A stretch of 64,000 bases of DNA. Source: Pseudomonas putida (lineage in GTDB: Bacteria > Pseudomonadota > Gammaproteobacteria > Pseudomonadales > Pseudomonadaceae). The notes below the pieces were generated by a model, which saw nothing but the letters and a program-made list of their open reading frames with translations, did not search any database and had not been told where the DNA came from. The position numbers were made by a program, and so were the translations under genes. Positions 28,741 to 40,370 of the stretch are shown piece by piece. The first letter of the stretch is position 1; every line of letters begins with the position of its first letter. The stretch covers positions 328,829-392,828 of the forward strand of contig NZ_SMTE01000004.1 in NCBI RefSeq assembly GCF_004357765.1, read 5' to 3'.

Positions 28741-28777
28741 GACAAAAAAAGCACCCCGAGGGGTGCTTTTTTTTGTC
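28741..28777. terminator. Bidirectional intrinsic terminator between suhB and the glycine-zipper gene
   Basis: GACAAAAAAAGCACCCCGAG then GGGTGCTTTTTTTTGTC: GC-rich stem flanked by A-run and T-run, so it works on both strands between these convergent genes. Confidence 0.95.
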
Positions 28778-28796
28778 TCGTTGCCAGGCATTCAAA

Positions 28797-29339
28797 TCAC
28801 TGCCCAGCCTCACTCAGGATCAACCTACCGTTCTCGTCCACCGGAATCGTCGAACCCGGCTCGCGATCCATCTTCACCTGCCCAACCTTGTCACCGAGGG
28901 TGTACTTGACGTTATAGCCCACCACCTTCTCGCTGACGTCGTTGACGGTATTGCAGCGAGTCTGCGTAGTGGTATAGGTATCACGCTCCTGCATACCCTC
29001 TTGCACCTTGTTACCGGCATAGCCACCACCGACCGCACCGGCCACCGTAGCTATCTTCTTGCCGGTACCACCACCAATCTGGTTACCCAGCAGCCCGCCG
29101 GCAAGGGCGCCCACTACCGTACCTGCGATCTGGTGCTGGTCCTTGACCGGCGCCTGACGGGTCACGGTCACGTCCTTGCAGACCTCACGCGGGGTCTTCA
29201 CTTGCTGCTTGATCGGTTGCACGTCGGTGACCTGGGCGTATTCAGGGCCCTTCTTGACCAAGCTGTAGGTCGCCACAGCACCTCCAGCCGTGACAGCCAC
29301 AGCCCCCAGCACCGCACCTACCAGCATTGACTTATTCAC
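28797..29339 (-). CDS. Glycine-zipper 2TM domain protein (SlyB/YmgG-like outer-membrane-associated)
   Basis: A 180-residue exported protein. An N-terminal hydrophobic signal or anchor (MNKSMLVGAVLGAVAVTAGGAV) is followed by a charged region. A glycine-zipper membrane domain lies at about residues 72-110 (AGTVVGALAGGLLGNQIGGG, VAGAVGGGYAGNKVQ). A conserved C-terminal domain includes YNVKYTLGDKVGQVKMD and two cysteines earlier that may pair. Similar proteins sit in the envelope and contribute to integrity under stress. There is no lipobox. Start ATG 29339 has AGGAGGTTCA directly upstream. The molecular role is unknown. Confidence 0.85.
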   Translation of the reverse strand: MNKSMLVGAVLGAVAVTAGGAVATYSLVKKGPEYAQVTDVQPIKQQVKTPREVCKDVTVTRQAPVKDQHQIAGTVVGALAGGLLGNQIGGGTGKKIATVAGAVGGGYAGNKVQEGMQERDTYTTTQTRCNTVNDVSEKVVGYNVKYTLGDKVGQVKMDREPGSTIPVDENGRLILSEAGQ

Positions 29340-29395
29340 ATGAACCTCCTGAACTTGCCGCGGGAACTGGCCCGCCTTCTCCCTGCCTTGGAGCG

Positions 29396-29432
29396 AAAAA
29401 AAAGGCGCAAGTTCAGCACTTGCGCCTTTTTT
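29396..29432. terminator. Bidirectional intrinsic terminator downstream of secF
   Basis: AAAAAAAA, stem GGCGCAAGT, loop TCAGC, stem ACTTGCGCC, TTTTTT. It ends the secDF message on the minus strand, 28 nt past the secF stop. Confidence 0.93.
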
Positions 29433-29459
29433 GCCGTCAGGCGGTGTACGAAAAGCCCT

Positions 29460-30368
29460 TTACGGACGATCGTCCACACCCTCGGTTTTCGCCGGCGGGA
29501 TCAGGTCTTCGCTGTTCAGGTTCAGCCAGATCAACACCACGTTGGCGATGTAGATCGAGGAGTAGGTACCCGCCATGACGCCAATGAACAGCGCCAGGGA
29601 GAAGCCAAACAGATTGTCGCCACCGAAGACCAACAACGCACCGATCGCCAACAGCGTCGACACCGAGGTGGCGATGGTGCGCAGTAGGGTCTGGGTAGTC
29701 GAAACGTTGATGTTCTCGATCAAAGAGGCCTTGCGCATGACCCGGAAGTTCTCACGAACCCGGTCGAACACGACGATGGTGTCGTTGAGCGAGTAACCGA
29801 TGATCGCCAGGACCGCCGCCAGCACCGTCAGGTCGAAACTGATCTGGAAGAACGAAAGGATCCCGAGGGTGACCACCACGTCGTGGATCAGCGAGACAAT
29901 CGCCCCCACAGCGAACTTCCACTGGAAGCGGAAAGCCAGGTAGATAAGCACCCCTCCCAGCGCCAACAGCATGCCCAGGCCACCCTGGTCACGCAGCTCT
30001 TCCCCCACCTGCGGGCCTACGAATTCGACACGCTTGACCGTGGCCGGGTTGTCGCCACCCGCTTTCTGCAAGGCCTCGGCAACCTTGTTGCCCAGTTGCG
30101 GATCATCGCCCGGCATACGCACCAACAGGTCGGTGGTAGCGCCAAAGCTCTGCACCACGGCTTCGTGGAAGCCAGCGTCGACCAACTCGGTGCGCACGGA
30201 CTTGAGATCGGCCGGTCGCTCATAGGTCAGCTCGATCAGCGTACCGCCTGTGAAGTCCAGCCCGAAGTTCAGGCCTTTTTGCCACCAGCTGAACAACGCC
30301 AACACGGTGAGGAGCACGGTGACGGCGAACGCAACATTGCGCACGCCCATGAAATTGATGGTTTTCAT
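29460..30368 (-). CDS. secF: Protein translocase subunit SecF
   Basis: Partner of SecD that uses the proton gradient to pull exported proteins out of SecYEG. It is 302 residues: one N-terminal transmembrane helix, a periplasmic domain (GLDFTGGTLIEL motif, about residues 38-50), then five further helices with the family motif YSLNDTIVVFDRVREN. ATG 30368 (MKTINFMGVRNVAF) with GGGAGCTGC upstream is the start; the open frame to 30413 has no support. It begins 10 nt after secD. Confidence 0.97.
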   Translation of the reverse strand: MKTINFMGVRNVAFAVTVLLTVLALFSWWQKGLNFGLDFTGGTLIELTYERPADLKSVRTELVDAGFHEAVVQSFGATTDLLVRMPGDDPQLGNKVAEALQKAGGDNPATVKRVEFVGPQVGEELRDQGGLGMLLALGGVLIYLAFRFQWKFAVGAIVSLIHDVVVTLGILSFFQISFDLTVLAAVLAIIGYSLNDTIVVFDRVRENFRVMRKASLIENINVSTTQTLLRTIATSVSTLLAIGALLVFGGDNLFGFSLALFIGVMAGTYSSIYIANVVLIWLNLNSEDLIPPAKTEGVDDRP

Positions 30369-30378
30369 CGCAGCTCCC

Positions 30379-32241
30379 TCAAATCCACAGCTTCTTGATG
30401 TCACGCCCACCACAGGTCAGGTTGACCATGGCGCGGGTCACCATGACCGCGGTGAACATCGAGGTGAAAATCCCGAGGGACATGGTGACCGCAAAGCCCT
30501 TGACCGGACCTGTGCCCATGGCGAACAGGATACCGCCCACCAGCAAGCTGGTCAGGTTGGCGTCGATGATCGCGGTATAGGCGCGGCTGAAACCTTCGTG
30601 AATGGCGCGCTGCACCGACATGCCGGCCTTTATCTCTTCGCGGATCCGCGAGAAGATCAGCACGTTGGCGTCCACCGCCATACCCATGGTCAGGACGATA
30701 CCGGCAATACCCGGCAGGGTCAGGGTCGCACCCAGCAGCGACATCAGCGCCAGCAGCAGCACCATGTTACCGGCCAGGGCGACGGTCGCGATCACACCGA
30801 AACCACGGTAGATGGCGATGATGAACAGCGAGACGAACAACATGCCCCACAGGGATGCATCGATACCCTTGGTGATGTTGTCGGCACCCAGGCTTGGACC
30901 GATGGTGCGCTCTTCGGCGAAGTACATCGGCGCGGCCAGACCACCGGCACGCAGCAGCAGCGCCAGCTCGGACGACTCACCCTGACCGTTGAGGCCGGTG
31001 ATGCGGAATTGGCTGCCCAGCGGCGACTGGATGGTCGCCAGGCTGATGATCTTCTTCTCTTCCTGGAAGCTCTGGACCGGGACGTCCTTCTCGACACCGT
31101 CGACAGTCTGCTTGACGTAACGAGTGACCGGCTTCTGCTCGATGAAGATCACCGCCATGCTGCGCCCGACATTGCTGCGGGTAGCGCGGCTCATCAACTC
31201 GCCACCGTGACCGTCGAGACGGATGTTCACCTGTGGACGACCATGCTCGTCGAAGCTGGCCTGGGCGTCGGTGACCTGGTCACCGGTGATGATCAAGCCA
31301 CGCTCGACCGCCGCGGAGCGGCCGCCTTCACGGAACTCGAAGACCTCGGTGGTCGCCTTGGACGCACCCGGTTCGGCACCGAAGCGGAACTCGAGGTTCG
31401 CGGTCTTGCCGAGAATACGCTTGGCCTCGGCCGTGTCCTGCACACCTGGCAGCTCGACCACGATGCGGTTGGCGCCCTGGCGCTGGACCAGCGGCTCGGC
31501 CACACCCAGCTCGTTCACGCGGTTGCGCACGGTGGTGAGGTTCTGCTTGATCGAGTATTCGCGGATCTCGGCAACCTTGGCCTGGGTCAGTGCCAGGCGC
31601 AGCACGGCGAGGTCGTTGCGCTCAGTGGTGGTCAGGTCGAAATCATTGAAATTCTTGCGGATCAGGGCACGTGCCTGTTCGCGGGTAGCATCGTCGGCGA
31701 AGCCCAGCATCACAGCACCGTCCTGCTGCGGCAGGCTGCGGTAGCGGACGCGCTCTTTGCGCAGCAAGGTCTTGACCTCGCCTTCGTAGACTTTCATGCG
31801 GGCCGTCATGGCCTTGTCCATGTCCACTTCCAACAGGAAGTGCACACCACCGGACAGGTCCAGACCCAGCTTCATGGGGCTCGCCCCCAGGTTGCGCAGC
31901 CATTGCGGAGTGGTCTGGGCCAGGTTCAGGGCCACGACATAATCATCGCCCAGTGCCTTGCGCACGACATCCTTGGCTGGCAGTTGGTCTTCCTGATTGG
32001 TCAGGCGTACCAGTCCACTGCCCTTCTCGCCCAGGCTCGCGCCCTTGACGGTGATCTTGGCGTCGGCCAGTGCCTTGGTGACGCGGTCGAGGTCGGCCTG
32101 AGTGACCTGCAGCGCCGAACTGGCACCACTGATCTGCACCGCCGGGTCATCCGGGTAGAGGTTGGGTGCGGAATAAATAAAACCGATCGCCAGAACCAAC
32201 ACGATCAGTGCGTATTTCCACAGAGGATATTTGTTCAGCAT
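30379..32241 (-). CDS. secD: Protein translocase subunit SecD
   Basis: Large SecDF subunit, 620 residues, with six transmembrane helices. The first is residues about 8-25, followed by the periplasmic P1 head (GLDLSGGVHFLLEVD and the surrounding domain, ~30-440) and the membrane bundle at 450-610 with VLTMGMAVDANVLIFSRIREE. These are RND-family features carrying the proton path. ATG 32241 gives MLNKYPLWKYALIV, the standard start. It lies in yajC-secD-secF order. Confidence 0.97.
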   Translation of the reverse strand: MLNKYPLWKYALIVLVLAIGFIYSAPNLYPDDPAVQISGASSALQVTQADLDRVTKALADAKITVKGASLGEKGSGLVRLTNQEDQLPAKDVVRKALGDDYVVALNLAQTTPQWLRNLGASPMKLGLDLSGGVHFLLEVDMDKAMTARMKVYEGEVKTLLRKERVRYRSLPQQDGAVMLGFADDATREQARALIRKNFNDFDLTTTERNDLAVLRLALTQAKVAEIREYSIKQNLTTVRNRVNELGVAEPLVQRQGANRIVVELPGVQDTAEAKRILGKTANLEFRFGAEPGASKATTEVFEFREGGRSAAVERGLIITGDQVTDAQASFDEHGRPQVNIRLDGHGGELMSRATRSNVGRSMAVIFIEQKPVTRYVKQTVDGVEKDVPVQSFQEEKKIISLATIQSPLGSQFRITGLNGQGESSELALLLRAGGLAAPMYFAEERTIGPSLGADNITKGIDASLWGMLFVSLFIIAIYRGFGVIATVALAGNMVLLLALMSLLGATLTLPGIAGIVLTMGMAVDANVLIFSRIREEIKAGMSVQRAIHEGFSRAYTAIIDANLTSLLVGGILFAMGTGPVKGFAVTMSLGIFTSMFTAVMVTRAMVNLTCGGRDIKKLWI

Positions 32242-32305
32242 CACGCCGCCCGTTCAAGACGCGGGGCGCGTTGCGCGCCCCGACTGGAAAAATAAAACCG
32301 GTAAC

Positions 32306-32641
32306 TCAGATTGCCTTCAGCGTGCCTTTAGGCAGGGTCGCGGCGATGGCGCCCTTCTGGAACTTCAGTTCGACATTGTCGGACACTTCCAGTACTACGA
32401 AGTCGTCGGCGACCTTGACGATCTTGCCGGCGATACCGCCGTTGGTGACAACTTCATCGCCTTTTTGCAAGTTGCTCAGCAGGTTCTTCTGCTCTTTGGC
32501 ACGCTTGGCCTGCGGGCGCCAGATCATCAGGTAGAAGATGACCAGGAAACCGACCAGGAAGATCCACTCGAAGCCGGTACCGGCTGGGCCAGCGGCAGGT
32601 GCTGCAGCGTCCGCGTAGGCGGCGGGAATCAAGAAGCTCAT
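32306..32641 (-). CDS. yajC: Preprotein translocase accessory subunit YajC
   Basis: A 111-residue single-span membrane protein associated with SecDF. It has a short periplasmic N-terminus, a transmembrane helix at about 27-46 (FEWIFLVGFLVIFYLMIWRP) and a basic cytosolic domain with GDEVVTNGGIAGKI. It lies between tgt and secD, as in most gammaproteobacteria. Confidence 0.96.
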   Translation of the reverse strand: MSFLIPAAYADAAAPAAGPAGTGFEWIFLVGFLVIFYLMIWRPQAKRAKEQKNLLSNLQKGDEVVTNGGIAGKIVKVADDFVVLEVSDNVELKFQKGAIAATLPKGTLKAI

Positions 32642-32681
32642 TAGGCACTCCAGTTGCTAAGTTGTTTATAAGAGCGGACAG

Positions 32682-34861
<2,180 letters not shown>

Positions 34862-34928
34862 GATGATGTTCGGTTCGGCAGGGTCGGGAAGTTTAGCCCA
34901 ATGTGTGAAAATTGACCATGAAACCCGA

Positions 34929-34957
34929 TTGACCGACGTTTAGCACCTCTCTATACT
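34929..34957 (+). promoter_or_regulatory. Sigma-70 promoter of tRNA-Leu
   Basis: TTGACC (34929-34934), 17-nt spacer, TATACT (34952-34957), followed by GCGCGCC, a GC-rich discriminator as in stringently controlled stable-RNA promoters. The mature tRNA begins 12 nt later. Confidence 0.85.
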
Positions 34958-34968
34958 GCGCGCCACAC

Positions 34969-35053
34969 GCCCTGATGGCGGAATTGGTAGACGCGGCGGA
35001 TTCAAAATCCGTTTTCGAAAGGAGTGGGAGTTCGAGTCTCCCTCGGGGCACCA
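34969..35053 (+). tRNA. tRNA-Leu (anticodon CAA)
   Basis: 85 nt including an encoded CCA. The acceptor stem pairs GCCCTGA with TCGGGGC; the D-loop region is TGGCGGAATTGGTAGACGC. The anticodon loop TTCAAAA gives anticodon CAA (35003-35005), reading UUG. A long variable arm (GTTTTCGAAAGGAGTGGG region) marks it as class II, and GTTCGAGTC is the T-loop. A terminator follows directly. Confidence 0.97.
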
Positions 35054-35063
35054 AATCCGAAAG

Positions 35064-35089
35064 AACCGACCTTGATGGTCGGTTTTTTT
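35064..35089 (+). terminator. Terminator of tRNA-Leu
   Basis: AACCGACC-TTGAT-GGTCGGTT followed by TTTTTT, 11 nt after the tRNA CCA end. Confidence 0.93.
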
Positions 35090-35219
35090 ATGCCTGAACG
35101 ATTAGCGCCTATCGGAAGAGTGCTGACAATGTGGGGCGGCACCACACATCCCAAGCAGAGGCGTCCAAGGTCCGATTCAAGCTACTCTACCCGGCTGGTT
35201 TTCCCCTCTGGAGCTTCCC

Positions 35220-36155
35220 TTGGAACTCAGGCAACTGCGTTACTTCGTCAAAATCATCGAACACGGCAGCCTGGGTCGCGCTGCGCTCGAACTGGATGTC
35301 GGCGTTTCGGCGTTGAGCCAGCAGATTGCCAAGCTTGAGAACGAACTGAGCACCCGACTGCTCAATCGCACCACCACCGGGGTCACCCCGACCAGCGCCG
35401 GCGTTGCCTTTCTGCATCATGCCCAATTGAGCCTGCGCCAGGCTGATAACGCCGTGCTGGCCGCCCATCGTGGGCGGCGCAGCGGTTACGTCACCGTCGG
35501 ACTCCCGCCGACTACCGCGACGGTCCTGGCCCTGCCGCTGATCAACGCCATGCGGGAACACTACCCCGACATCCAGTTGCACCTGGTCGAAATGCTCTCT
35601 GGGCACCTGGCCGCGCAGCTCAATGCCCGGCAGATCGACCTGGCCATCCTGTTCCAGCTGGAGGGCGGCAAACGCTGGAGCGTGACGCCGCTGCTCGACG
35701 AGAAGCTGTTCGTCATCAGCCCACCGCACCTTGCCTTGGCGCTCGCCCAGGACAGCGTGCAACTGGCAGACCTCGGCCAGTTGCCGCTGGTCATGCCCAG
35801 CGCCCAACACGGCCTGCGCTCTACGCTGATGGCGGCCTTCGAACGCTCGGGCCTGGCACCCAACATCACTATGGAGGTCGATGGCCTGGCGGTACTGATG
35901 AACGCTGTGCGCGCCGGGCATGCCGCGACCATTCAGCCAGGCGCCGCCGCAGCGCTCAAGGGCGAGTCCGGCTTGCGCGTCGCGCAGATCAGCGACGCCC
36001 ACGTTGGGCGGCGCAACCTGTTGGCGACGCTGGCGGACGACGAACTCTCGCCCGCCGCGCTGGCGGCGCGTCGGGTGATCGTTGCCGTCGCCGGACGCCT
36101 GGTCGCCGAGCAGCAGTGGCCGGGCGCGACCTGGATCGCCGACCCGAGCGCCTGA
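35220..36155 (+). CDS. tcuR: LysR-family regulator, probable TcuR (tricarballylate/citrate genes)
   Basis: A 311-residue LysR-type regulator. The helix-turn-helix lies in the first 60 residues (MELRQLRYFVKIIEHGSLGRAA region), and a periplasmic-binding-protein-like effector domain spans about 90-295. It lies directly upstream of tcuA-tcuB-tcuC on the same strand, the position of the known activator TcuR, whose co-inducer is tricarballylate. The start is TTG 35220, with TGGAG upstream. The role is inferred from position and family; the effector cannot be read from the sequence. Confidence 0.8.
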   Translation: MELRQLRYFVKIIEHGSLGRAALELDVGVSALSQQIAKLENELSTRLLNRTTTGVTPTSAGVAFLHHAQLSLRQADNAVLAAHRGRRSGYVTVGLPPTTATVLALPLINAMREHYPDIQLHLVEMLSGHLAAQLNARQIDLAILFQLEGGKRWSVTPLLDEKLFVISPPHLALALAQDSVQLADLGQLPLVMPSAQHGLRSTLMAAFERSGLAPNITMEVDGLAVLMNAVRAGHAATIQPGAAAALKGESGLRVAQISDAHVGRRNLLATLADDELSPAALAARRVIVAVAGRLVAEQQWPGATWIADPSA

Positions 36156-36286
36156 CATCAGAAGCCTTTAGAAAAACTAAATACCCCACAGCTGGGCGCG
36201 CCTTTCGACAAGCCGACGGTTTTCCTACCTTGCCCTCATCCGCAAGGGGCCCTTCGTTCATGCCTCCTTGCGACCGAGGAGCGAAA

Positions 36287-37741
36287 ATGATCGATGTTCT
36301 TGTAATTGGTGGGGGGAACGCCGCCCTCTGCGCGGCGCTGATGGCACGTGAGGCCGGGGCCAGCGTCATGCTGCTCGAAGGCGCACCGAAAGCCTGGCGC
36401 GGTGGCAACTCGCAGCACACCCGTAACCTGCGCTGCATGCACGATGCCCCGCAGGACGTGCTGGTGGATGCCTATCCCGAGGAAGAGTACTGGCAGGATT
36501 TGCTCAAGGTCACCGGCGGCCTGACCAACGAGAAGCTGGCGCGCATCGCGATTCGCGCCTCGTCCCACTGCCGGGACTGGATGCGCGCCCATGGCGTCCA
36601 CTTCCAGCCGCCGTTGTCCGGCGCGCTGCATGTCGCACGGACCAATGCGTTTTTCATGGGCGGCGGCAAAGCGTTGGTCAATGCCTACTATCGCAGTGCC
36701 GAGCGGCTGGGCGTGCAGATCCGCTATAACGCCCAGGTCCACGATATCGAGCTTGAACACGATCGTTTCGTCGCCGCCCACCTCGCCGAGCGCGAAGTCG
36801 ACGGACAACGGCTGCCCGCCGAACGCATCGTTGCCAAGGCCTGCGTGCTGGCTGCGGGCGGTTTCGAGTCCAACCGCGAGTGGCTGCGGCAAGCCTGGGG
36901 ACAGAACGAACGCGGGGAATGGCCCTCGGACAATTTCCTGATCCGCGGCACTCGGTTCAATACCGGCGTTCTGCTCAAGCGCATGGGCGAACTGGGCGCC
37001 GACATCATCGGTGACCCGACCCAAGCGCACATGGTCGCCATCGACGCCCGCGCGCCGCTGTATGACGGCGGTATCTGCACCCGTATCGACTGCGTGTCCC
37101 TCGGAGTGGTGGTCAACCGGGACGGTGAGCGGTTCTACGACGAGGGCGAGGATTTCTGGCCCAAGCGCTATGCCATCTGGGGCCGCCTGGTGGCCGGGCA
37201 ACCCGGGCAACAGGCGTATTCGATCATCGACCAACAGGCCATCGGCCGTTTCATGCCTCCGGTTTTCCCAGGCACCAGCGCCAATACCCTGGCCGACCTC
37301 GCCGGCAAGCTGGGCCTGCCGCAAACGCAGTTCATCCAGACCATCGAGGATTTCAACCGCGCCTGCCAGGTCGGGACCTTCGACCATACCGCCCTGGACG
37401 ATTGCCACACCCAAGGGCTGACGCCTGCCAAGAGCCACTGGGCGCGGCCACTGGTCAAGCCCCCGTTCTACGCCTATCCGCTGAAGCCGGGCGTGACCTT
37501 CACCTATCTGGGCCTGGCCACCGACGAAACCGCCGCCGTGCATTTCGCCGGCAAGCCGAGCCGCAATCTGTTCGTCGCAGGAGAAATGATGGCCGGTAAC
37601 GTATTGGGCAAGGGCTACACCGCAGGTATCGGCATGGCCATCGGCACGGCCTTTGGCCGCATCGCAGGAGCCCAGGCGGCGTCCAGCGCAGGTTTTGCAG
37701 CCAGCACCCAGTCAATGGAGGCTCGTCATGCAACTGTTTGA
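36287..37741 (+). CDS. tcuA: FAD-dependent tricarballylate dehydrogenase TcuA
   Basis: Oxidises tricarballylate to cis-aconitate, which enters the citric acid cycle. It is 484 residues. The N-terminal dinucleotide fold is [15 protein letters not shown] (residues 4-18). The overall architecture is that of the fumarate reductase/succinate dehydrogenase flavoprotein family, with [15 protein letters not shown] and the C-terminal FAD motif [23 protein letters not shown] 36287 follows GAGGAGCGAAA. Its 3' end overlaps tcuB by 14 nt, so the two are coupled. Confidence 0.92.
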   Translation: MIDVLVIGGGNAALCAALMAREAGASVMLLEGAPKAWRGGNSQHTRNLRCMHDAPQDVLVDAYPEEEYWQDLLKVTGGLTNEKLARIAIRASSHCRDWMRAHGVHFQPPLSGALHVARTNAFFMGGGKALVNAYYRSAERLGVQIRYNAQVHDIELEHDRFVAAHLAEREVDGQRLPAERIVAKACVLAAGGFESNREWLRQAWGQNERGEWPSDNFLIRGTRFNTGVLLKRMGELGADIIGDPTQAHMVAIDARAPLYDGGICTRIDCVSLGVVVNRDGERFYDEGEDFWPKRYAIWGRLVAGQPGQQAYSIIDQQAIGRFMPPVFPGTSANTLADLAGKLGLPQTQFIQTIEDFNRACQVGTFDHTALDDCHTQGLTPAKSHWARPLVKPPFYAYPLKPGVTFTYLGLATDETAAVHFAGKPSRNLFVAGEMMAGNVLGKGYTAGIGMAIGTAFGRIAGAQAASSAGFAASTQSMEARHATV

Positions 37742-38885
37742 TCCGAACGCCAACCAGCAACTGATCCCGGTACTGAATGTCCAGGAATCCGAAGTCCAGC
37801 GGCAGATGAGCATCTGCAATGCCTGCCGCTACTGCGAAGGTTTCTGCGCGGTGTTCCCGGCCATGACCCGCCGACTGGAGTTCGCCCAGGCGGATATCCA
37901 CTACCTGGCCAACCTCTGCCACAACTGCGGCGCCTGCCTGCATGCCTGTCAGTACGCCGCGCCCCATGCCTTCGAGGTCAACGTGCCCAAGGCCATGGCC
38001 AAGGTCCGCCTCGACACCTACAGCGAATACGCCTGGCCACGCGCCATGGGCCGCTTGTACCAACGCAACGGCCTGACCCTGGCATTGGCGTCCGGTTTCG
38101 GTCTGGTGCTGTTCCTGTGCTTGAGCCTGCTGGCCATGGGCAATTTGTTCAGCGCAATGCCCGGCGGCAACTTCTACGGAATCTTCCCCCACAACACCCT
38201 GGCGCTGATGTTCGGCGCGGTGTTCGGATTCGCACTGATTGCTCTCGGCATGGGGGTGCGCAGATTCTGGCGCGATGTCTCGCCCCCCGCCGCCCATGTC
38301 ACGCTGAAAAGCTCGGCAGCACTGGAAGCGACCGCCAGCGTCGCCCGTCTCAAGTACCTGGATGGCGGCCATGGCCAAGGCTGCAACAACGCCGATGACC
38401 GCTTCACCCTGTGGCGCCGGCGCTTTCACCACCTGACCTTCTACGGCTTCTTGCTCTGCCTCGCAGCCACCGCCTGCGCCACGCTCTACCACTATCTGCT
38501 GGGCATGGCGGCACCCTACCCCGTGCTCAGCGTGCCGGTGCTGCTGGGCATCACGGGTGGCTTGGGTCTGCTGGTAGGTCCTGCCGGGCTGCTCTACCTG
38601 AACCTGCGCCGCAACGAAGCCCAGGGTGACGCCCAGCAAAAGCCGATGGATCGCGGCTTCATTGCCCTGCTGTTCCTGATCAGCGCTAGCGGTCTGAGCC
38701 TGCTGGCGTTTCGCGAAACGGCCGCCCTCGGCCTGCTGTTGGCCATTCACCTGGGCCTGGTCATGGCGTTCTTCCTGACCATGCCCTACAGCAAGTTCGC
38801 CCACGGCATCTTCCGCAGCGCGGCACTGCTCAAGTACGCCATCGAAAAACGCCAACCCAACCCGGTCGACGCCGGGAGCGACTGA
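37728..38885 (+). CDS. tcuB: TcuB, Fe-S/membrane electron-transfer partner of TcuA
   Basis: Re-oxidises the FADH2 of TcuA and passes electrons to the quinone pool. It is 385 residues. Two [4Fe-4S] motifs lie near the N-terminus: C30, C33, C36 and C40, and C64, C67, C70 and C74. Several transmembrane helices follow (about 112-132, 155-180, 240-262, 275-300, 320-345 and 350-368) with histidines that could bind haem. It starts with a GGAGG site inside tcuA. Confidence 0.92.
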   Translation: MQLFDPNANQQLIPVLNVQESEVQRQMSICNACRYCEGFCAVFPAMTRRLEFAQADIHYLANLCHNCGACLHACQYAAPHAFEVNVPKAMAKVRLDTYSEYAWPRAMGRLYQRNGLTLALASGFGLVLFLCLSLLAMGNLFSAMPGGNFYGIFPHNTLALMFGAVFGFALIALGMGVRRFWRDVSPPAAHVTLKSSAALEATASVARLKYLDGGHGQGCNNADDRFTLWRRRFHHLTFYGFLLCLAATACATLYHYLLGMAAPYPVLSVPVLLGITGGLGLLVGPAGLLYLNLRRNEAQGDAQQKPMDRGFIALLFLISASGLSLLAFRETAALGLLLAIHLGLVMAFFLTMPYSKFAHGIFRSAALLKYAIEKRQPNPVDAGSD

Positions 38886-38933
38886 ACGCCGCATTCACCT
38901 TCAATAACAACAAAATCGAGCACAACGGTAGCC

Positions 38934-40226
38934 ATGATGAAAACAACAACGCAAACGAGGGGGGCCAAGCTGGGCGCCATCCTTCGGGTCACCAGCGGCA
39001 ACTTCCTCGAACAGTTCGACTTCTTTCTGTTCGGCTTCTATGCGACCTACATTTCCCAGACGTTCTTCCCTGCCAGCAGTGAGTTCGCATCATTGATGAT
39101 GACCTTCGCCGTGTTCGGCTCGGGATTCTTGATGAGGCCCCTGGGCGCCATCGTTTTGGGGGCTTACATAGACAAGGTGGGTCGGCGTAAAGGCCTGATC
39201 GTGACACTGTCGATCATGGCCGCCGGAACCGTGCTGATCGCCCTGGTGCCGGGCTATGCCAGCATCGGTCTACTGGCGCCGCTACTGGTTTTGCTGGGGC
39301 GATTGCTGCAGGGCTTTTCAGCGGGCGCTGAAATGGGCGGGGTTTCGGTGTACCTCTCGGAAATTTCCACCCCCGGCCATGTTGGCTTCTATACCAGCTG
39401 GCAGTCGGCAAGCCAGCAAGTGGCGATCGTGGTGGCGGCGGCTCTGGGTTACACGCTCAATGCCGCCATGGCAGCAACCGAAGTGGCCGCGTGGGGCTGG
39501 CGCATTCCGTTTTTCGTCGGCTGCGTGATCATCCCGTTCATTTTCATCATCCGTCGCTCGCTGCAGGAAACCGAAGCGTTCAAGATGCGCAAACACCATC
39601 CAAGCGCCGCAGAAGTGTTCCGCTCGATGCGCGAAAACTGGCGGACGGTATTGGCCGGCGGCTTGCTGGCCTCGATGACCACCACCACGTTCTATCTGAT
39701 CACGGTTTACACACCGACCTTCGGCAAGACCGTGCTGCACCTGAGCACTACCGACAGCCTGGTGGTTACGTTGCTGGTGGGGGTGAGCAATTTCATCTGG
39801 TTGCCCATCGGTGGCAGCCTCTCCGATCGGATCGGTCGAAGACCGCTGCTGCTGGCGATCTCGCTGCTGTGCATCTTCACCGCCTACCCTGCCATGCACT
39901 GGTTGGCCGAAGCTGCGAGCTTCGAACGATTGCTCGCGGTGTTGCTGTATTTCTCCTTCTTCTTCGGCATGTACAACGGCGCCATGGTCGCCGCGCTGAC
40001 CGAGGTCATGCCACAGAATGTGCGGGTGGTCGGATTCTCCCTGGCTTTCAGCCTGGCCACGGCGCTGTTCGGTGGATTCACGCCAGCGGTGTCGACGCTG
40101 CTGGTACAGGCGACAGGCGACAAAGCCTCCCCGGCGTTCTGGTTGATGTTCGCCGCCGTGTGCGGTTTTACCGCAACGACGATGCTCTACCGCCGAGCGA
40201 GGCCGGTGACCGTGCGCCCGGCATGA
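38934..40226 (+). CDS. tcuC: MFS tricarboxylate transporter TcuC (CitA-like)
   Basis: Inner-membrane proton symporter of the metabolite:H+ symporter branch of the major facilitator superfamily, 430 residues with 12 predicted helices. The cytoplasmic loop motif between helices 2 and 3 is [13 protein letters not shown] and the matching one in the second half is [14 protein letters not shown]. It lies 48 nt after tcuB, in the tcuABC order known for tricarballylate use. It may also carry citrate. Confidence 0.88.
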   Translation: MMKTTTQTRGAKLGAILRVTSGNFLEQFDFFLFGFYATYISQTFFPASSEFASLMMTFAVFGSGFLMRPLGAIVLGAYIDKVGRRKGLIVTLSIMAAGTVLIALVPGYASIGLLAPLLVLLGRLLQGFSAGAEMGGVSVYLSEISTPGHVGFYTSWQSASQQVAIVVAAALGYTLNAAMAATEVAAWGWRIPFFVGCVIIPFIFIIRRSLQETEAFKMRKHHPSAAEVFRSMRENWRTVLAGGLLASMTTTTFYLITVYTPTFGKTVLHLSTTDSLVVTLLVGVSNFIWLPIGGSLSDRIGRRPLLLAISLLCIFTAYPAMHWLAEAASFERLLAVLLYFSFFFGMYNGAMVAALTEVMPQNVRVVGFSLAFSLATALFGGFTPAVSTLLVQATGDKASPAFWLMFAAVCGFTATTMLYRRARPVTVRPA

Positions 40227-40328
40227 TGGTGTAACGTCCTTGATCATCGGGTGAGCCGTCCCCCATGGCAGCTCCGCAGGCAATCGACGCTGTGGAGCCT
40301 GCCATATTCTCGTTGGCACCCCGGTGTC

Positions 40329-40351
40329 TGCTTCGCGGACAAGCCCGCTCG
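40329..40351. repeat. Partial REP-like palindrome downstream of tcuC
   Basis: TGCTTCGCGGACAAGCCCGC resembles half of the REP units at 8984-9079. It lies between convergent tcuC and the 2-hydroxyacid dehydrogenase gene. The remaining 144-bp gap also has an imperfect inverted pair GGCAGCTCC/GGAGCCTGCC near 40266-40304. Confidence 0.45.
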
Positions 40352-40370
40352 GCACCTGCGTTGTACGGTT

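Noticed and set aside
36287-40226. Succinate dehydrogenase or fumarate reductase operon
   Set aside because: TcuA is a related flavoprotein, but the Fe-S/membrane partner and the MFS transporter fit tcuABC, not sdh or frd.
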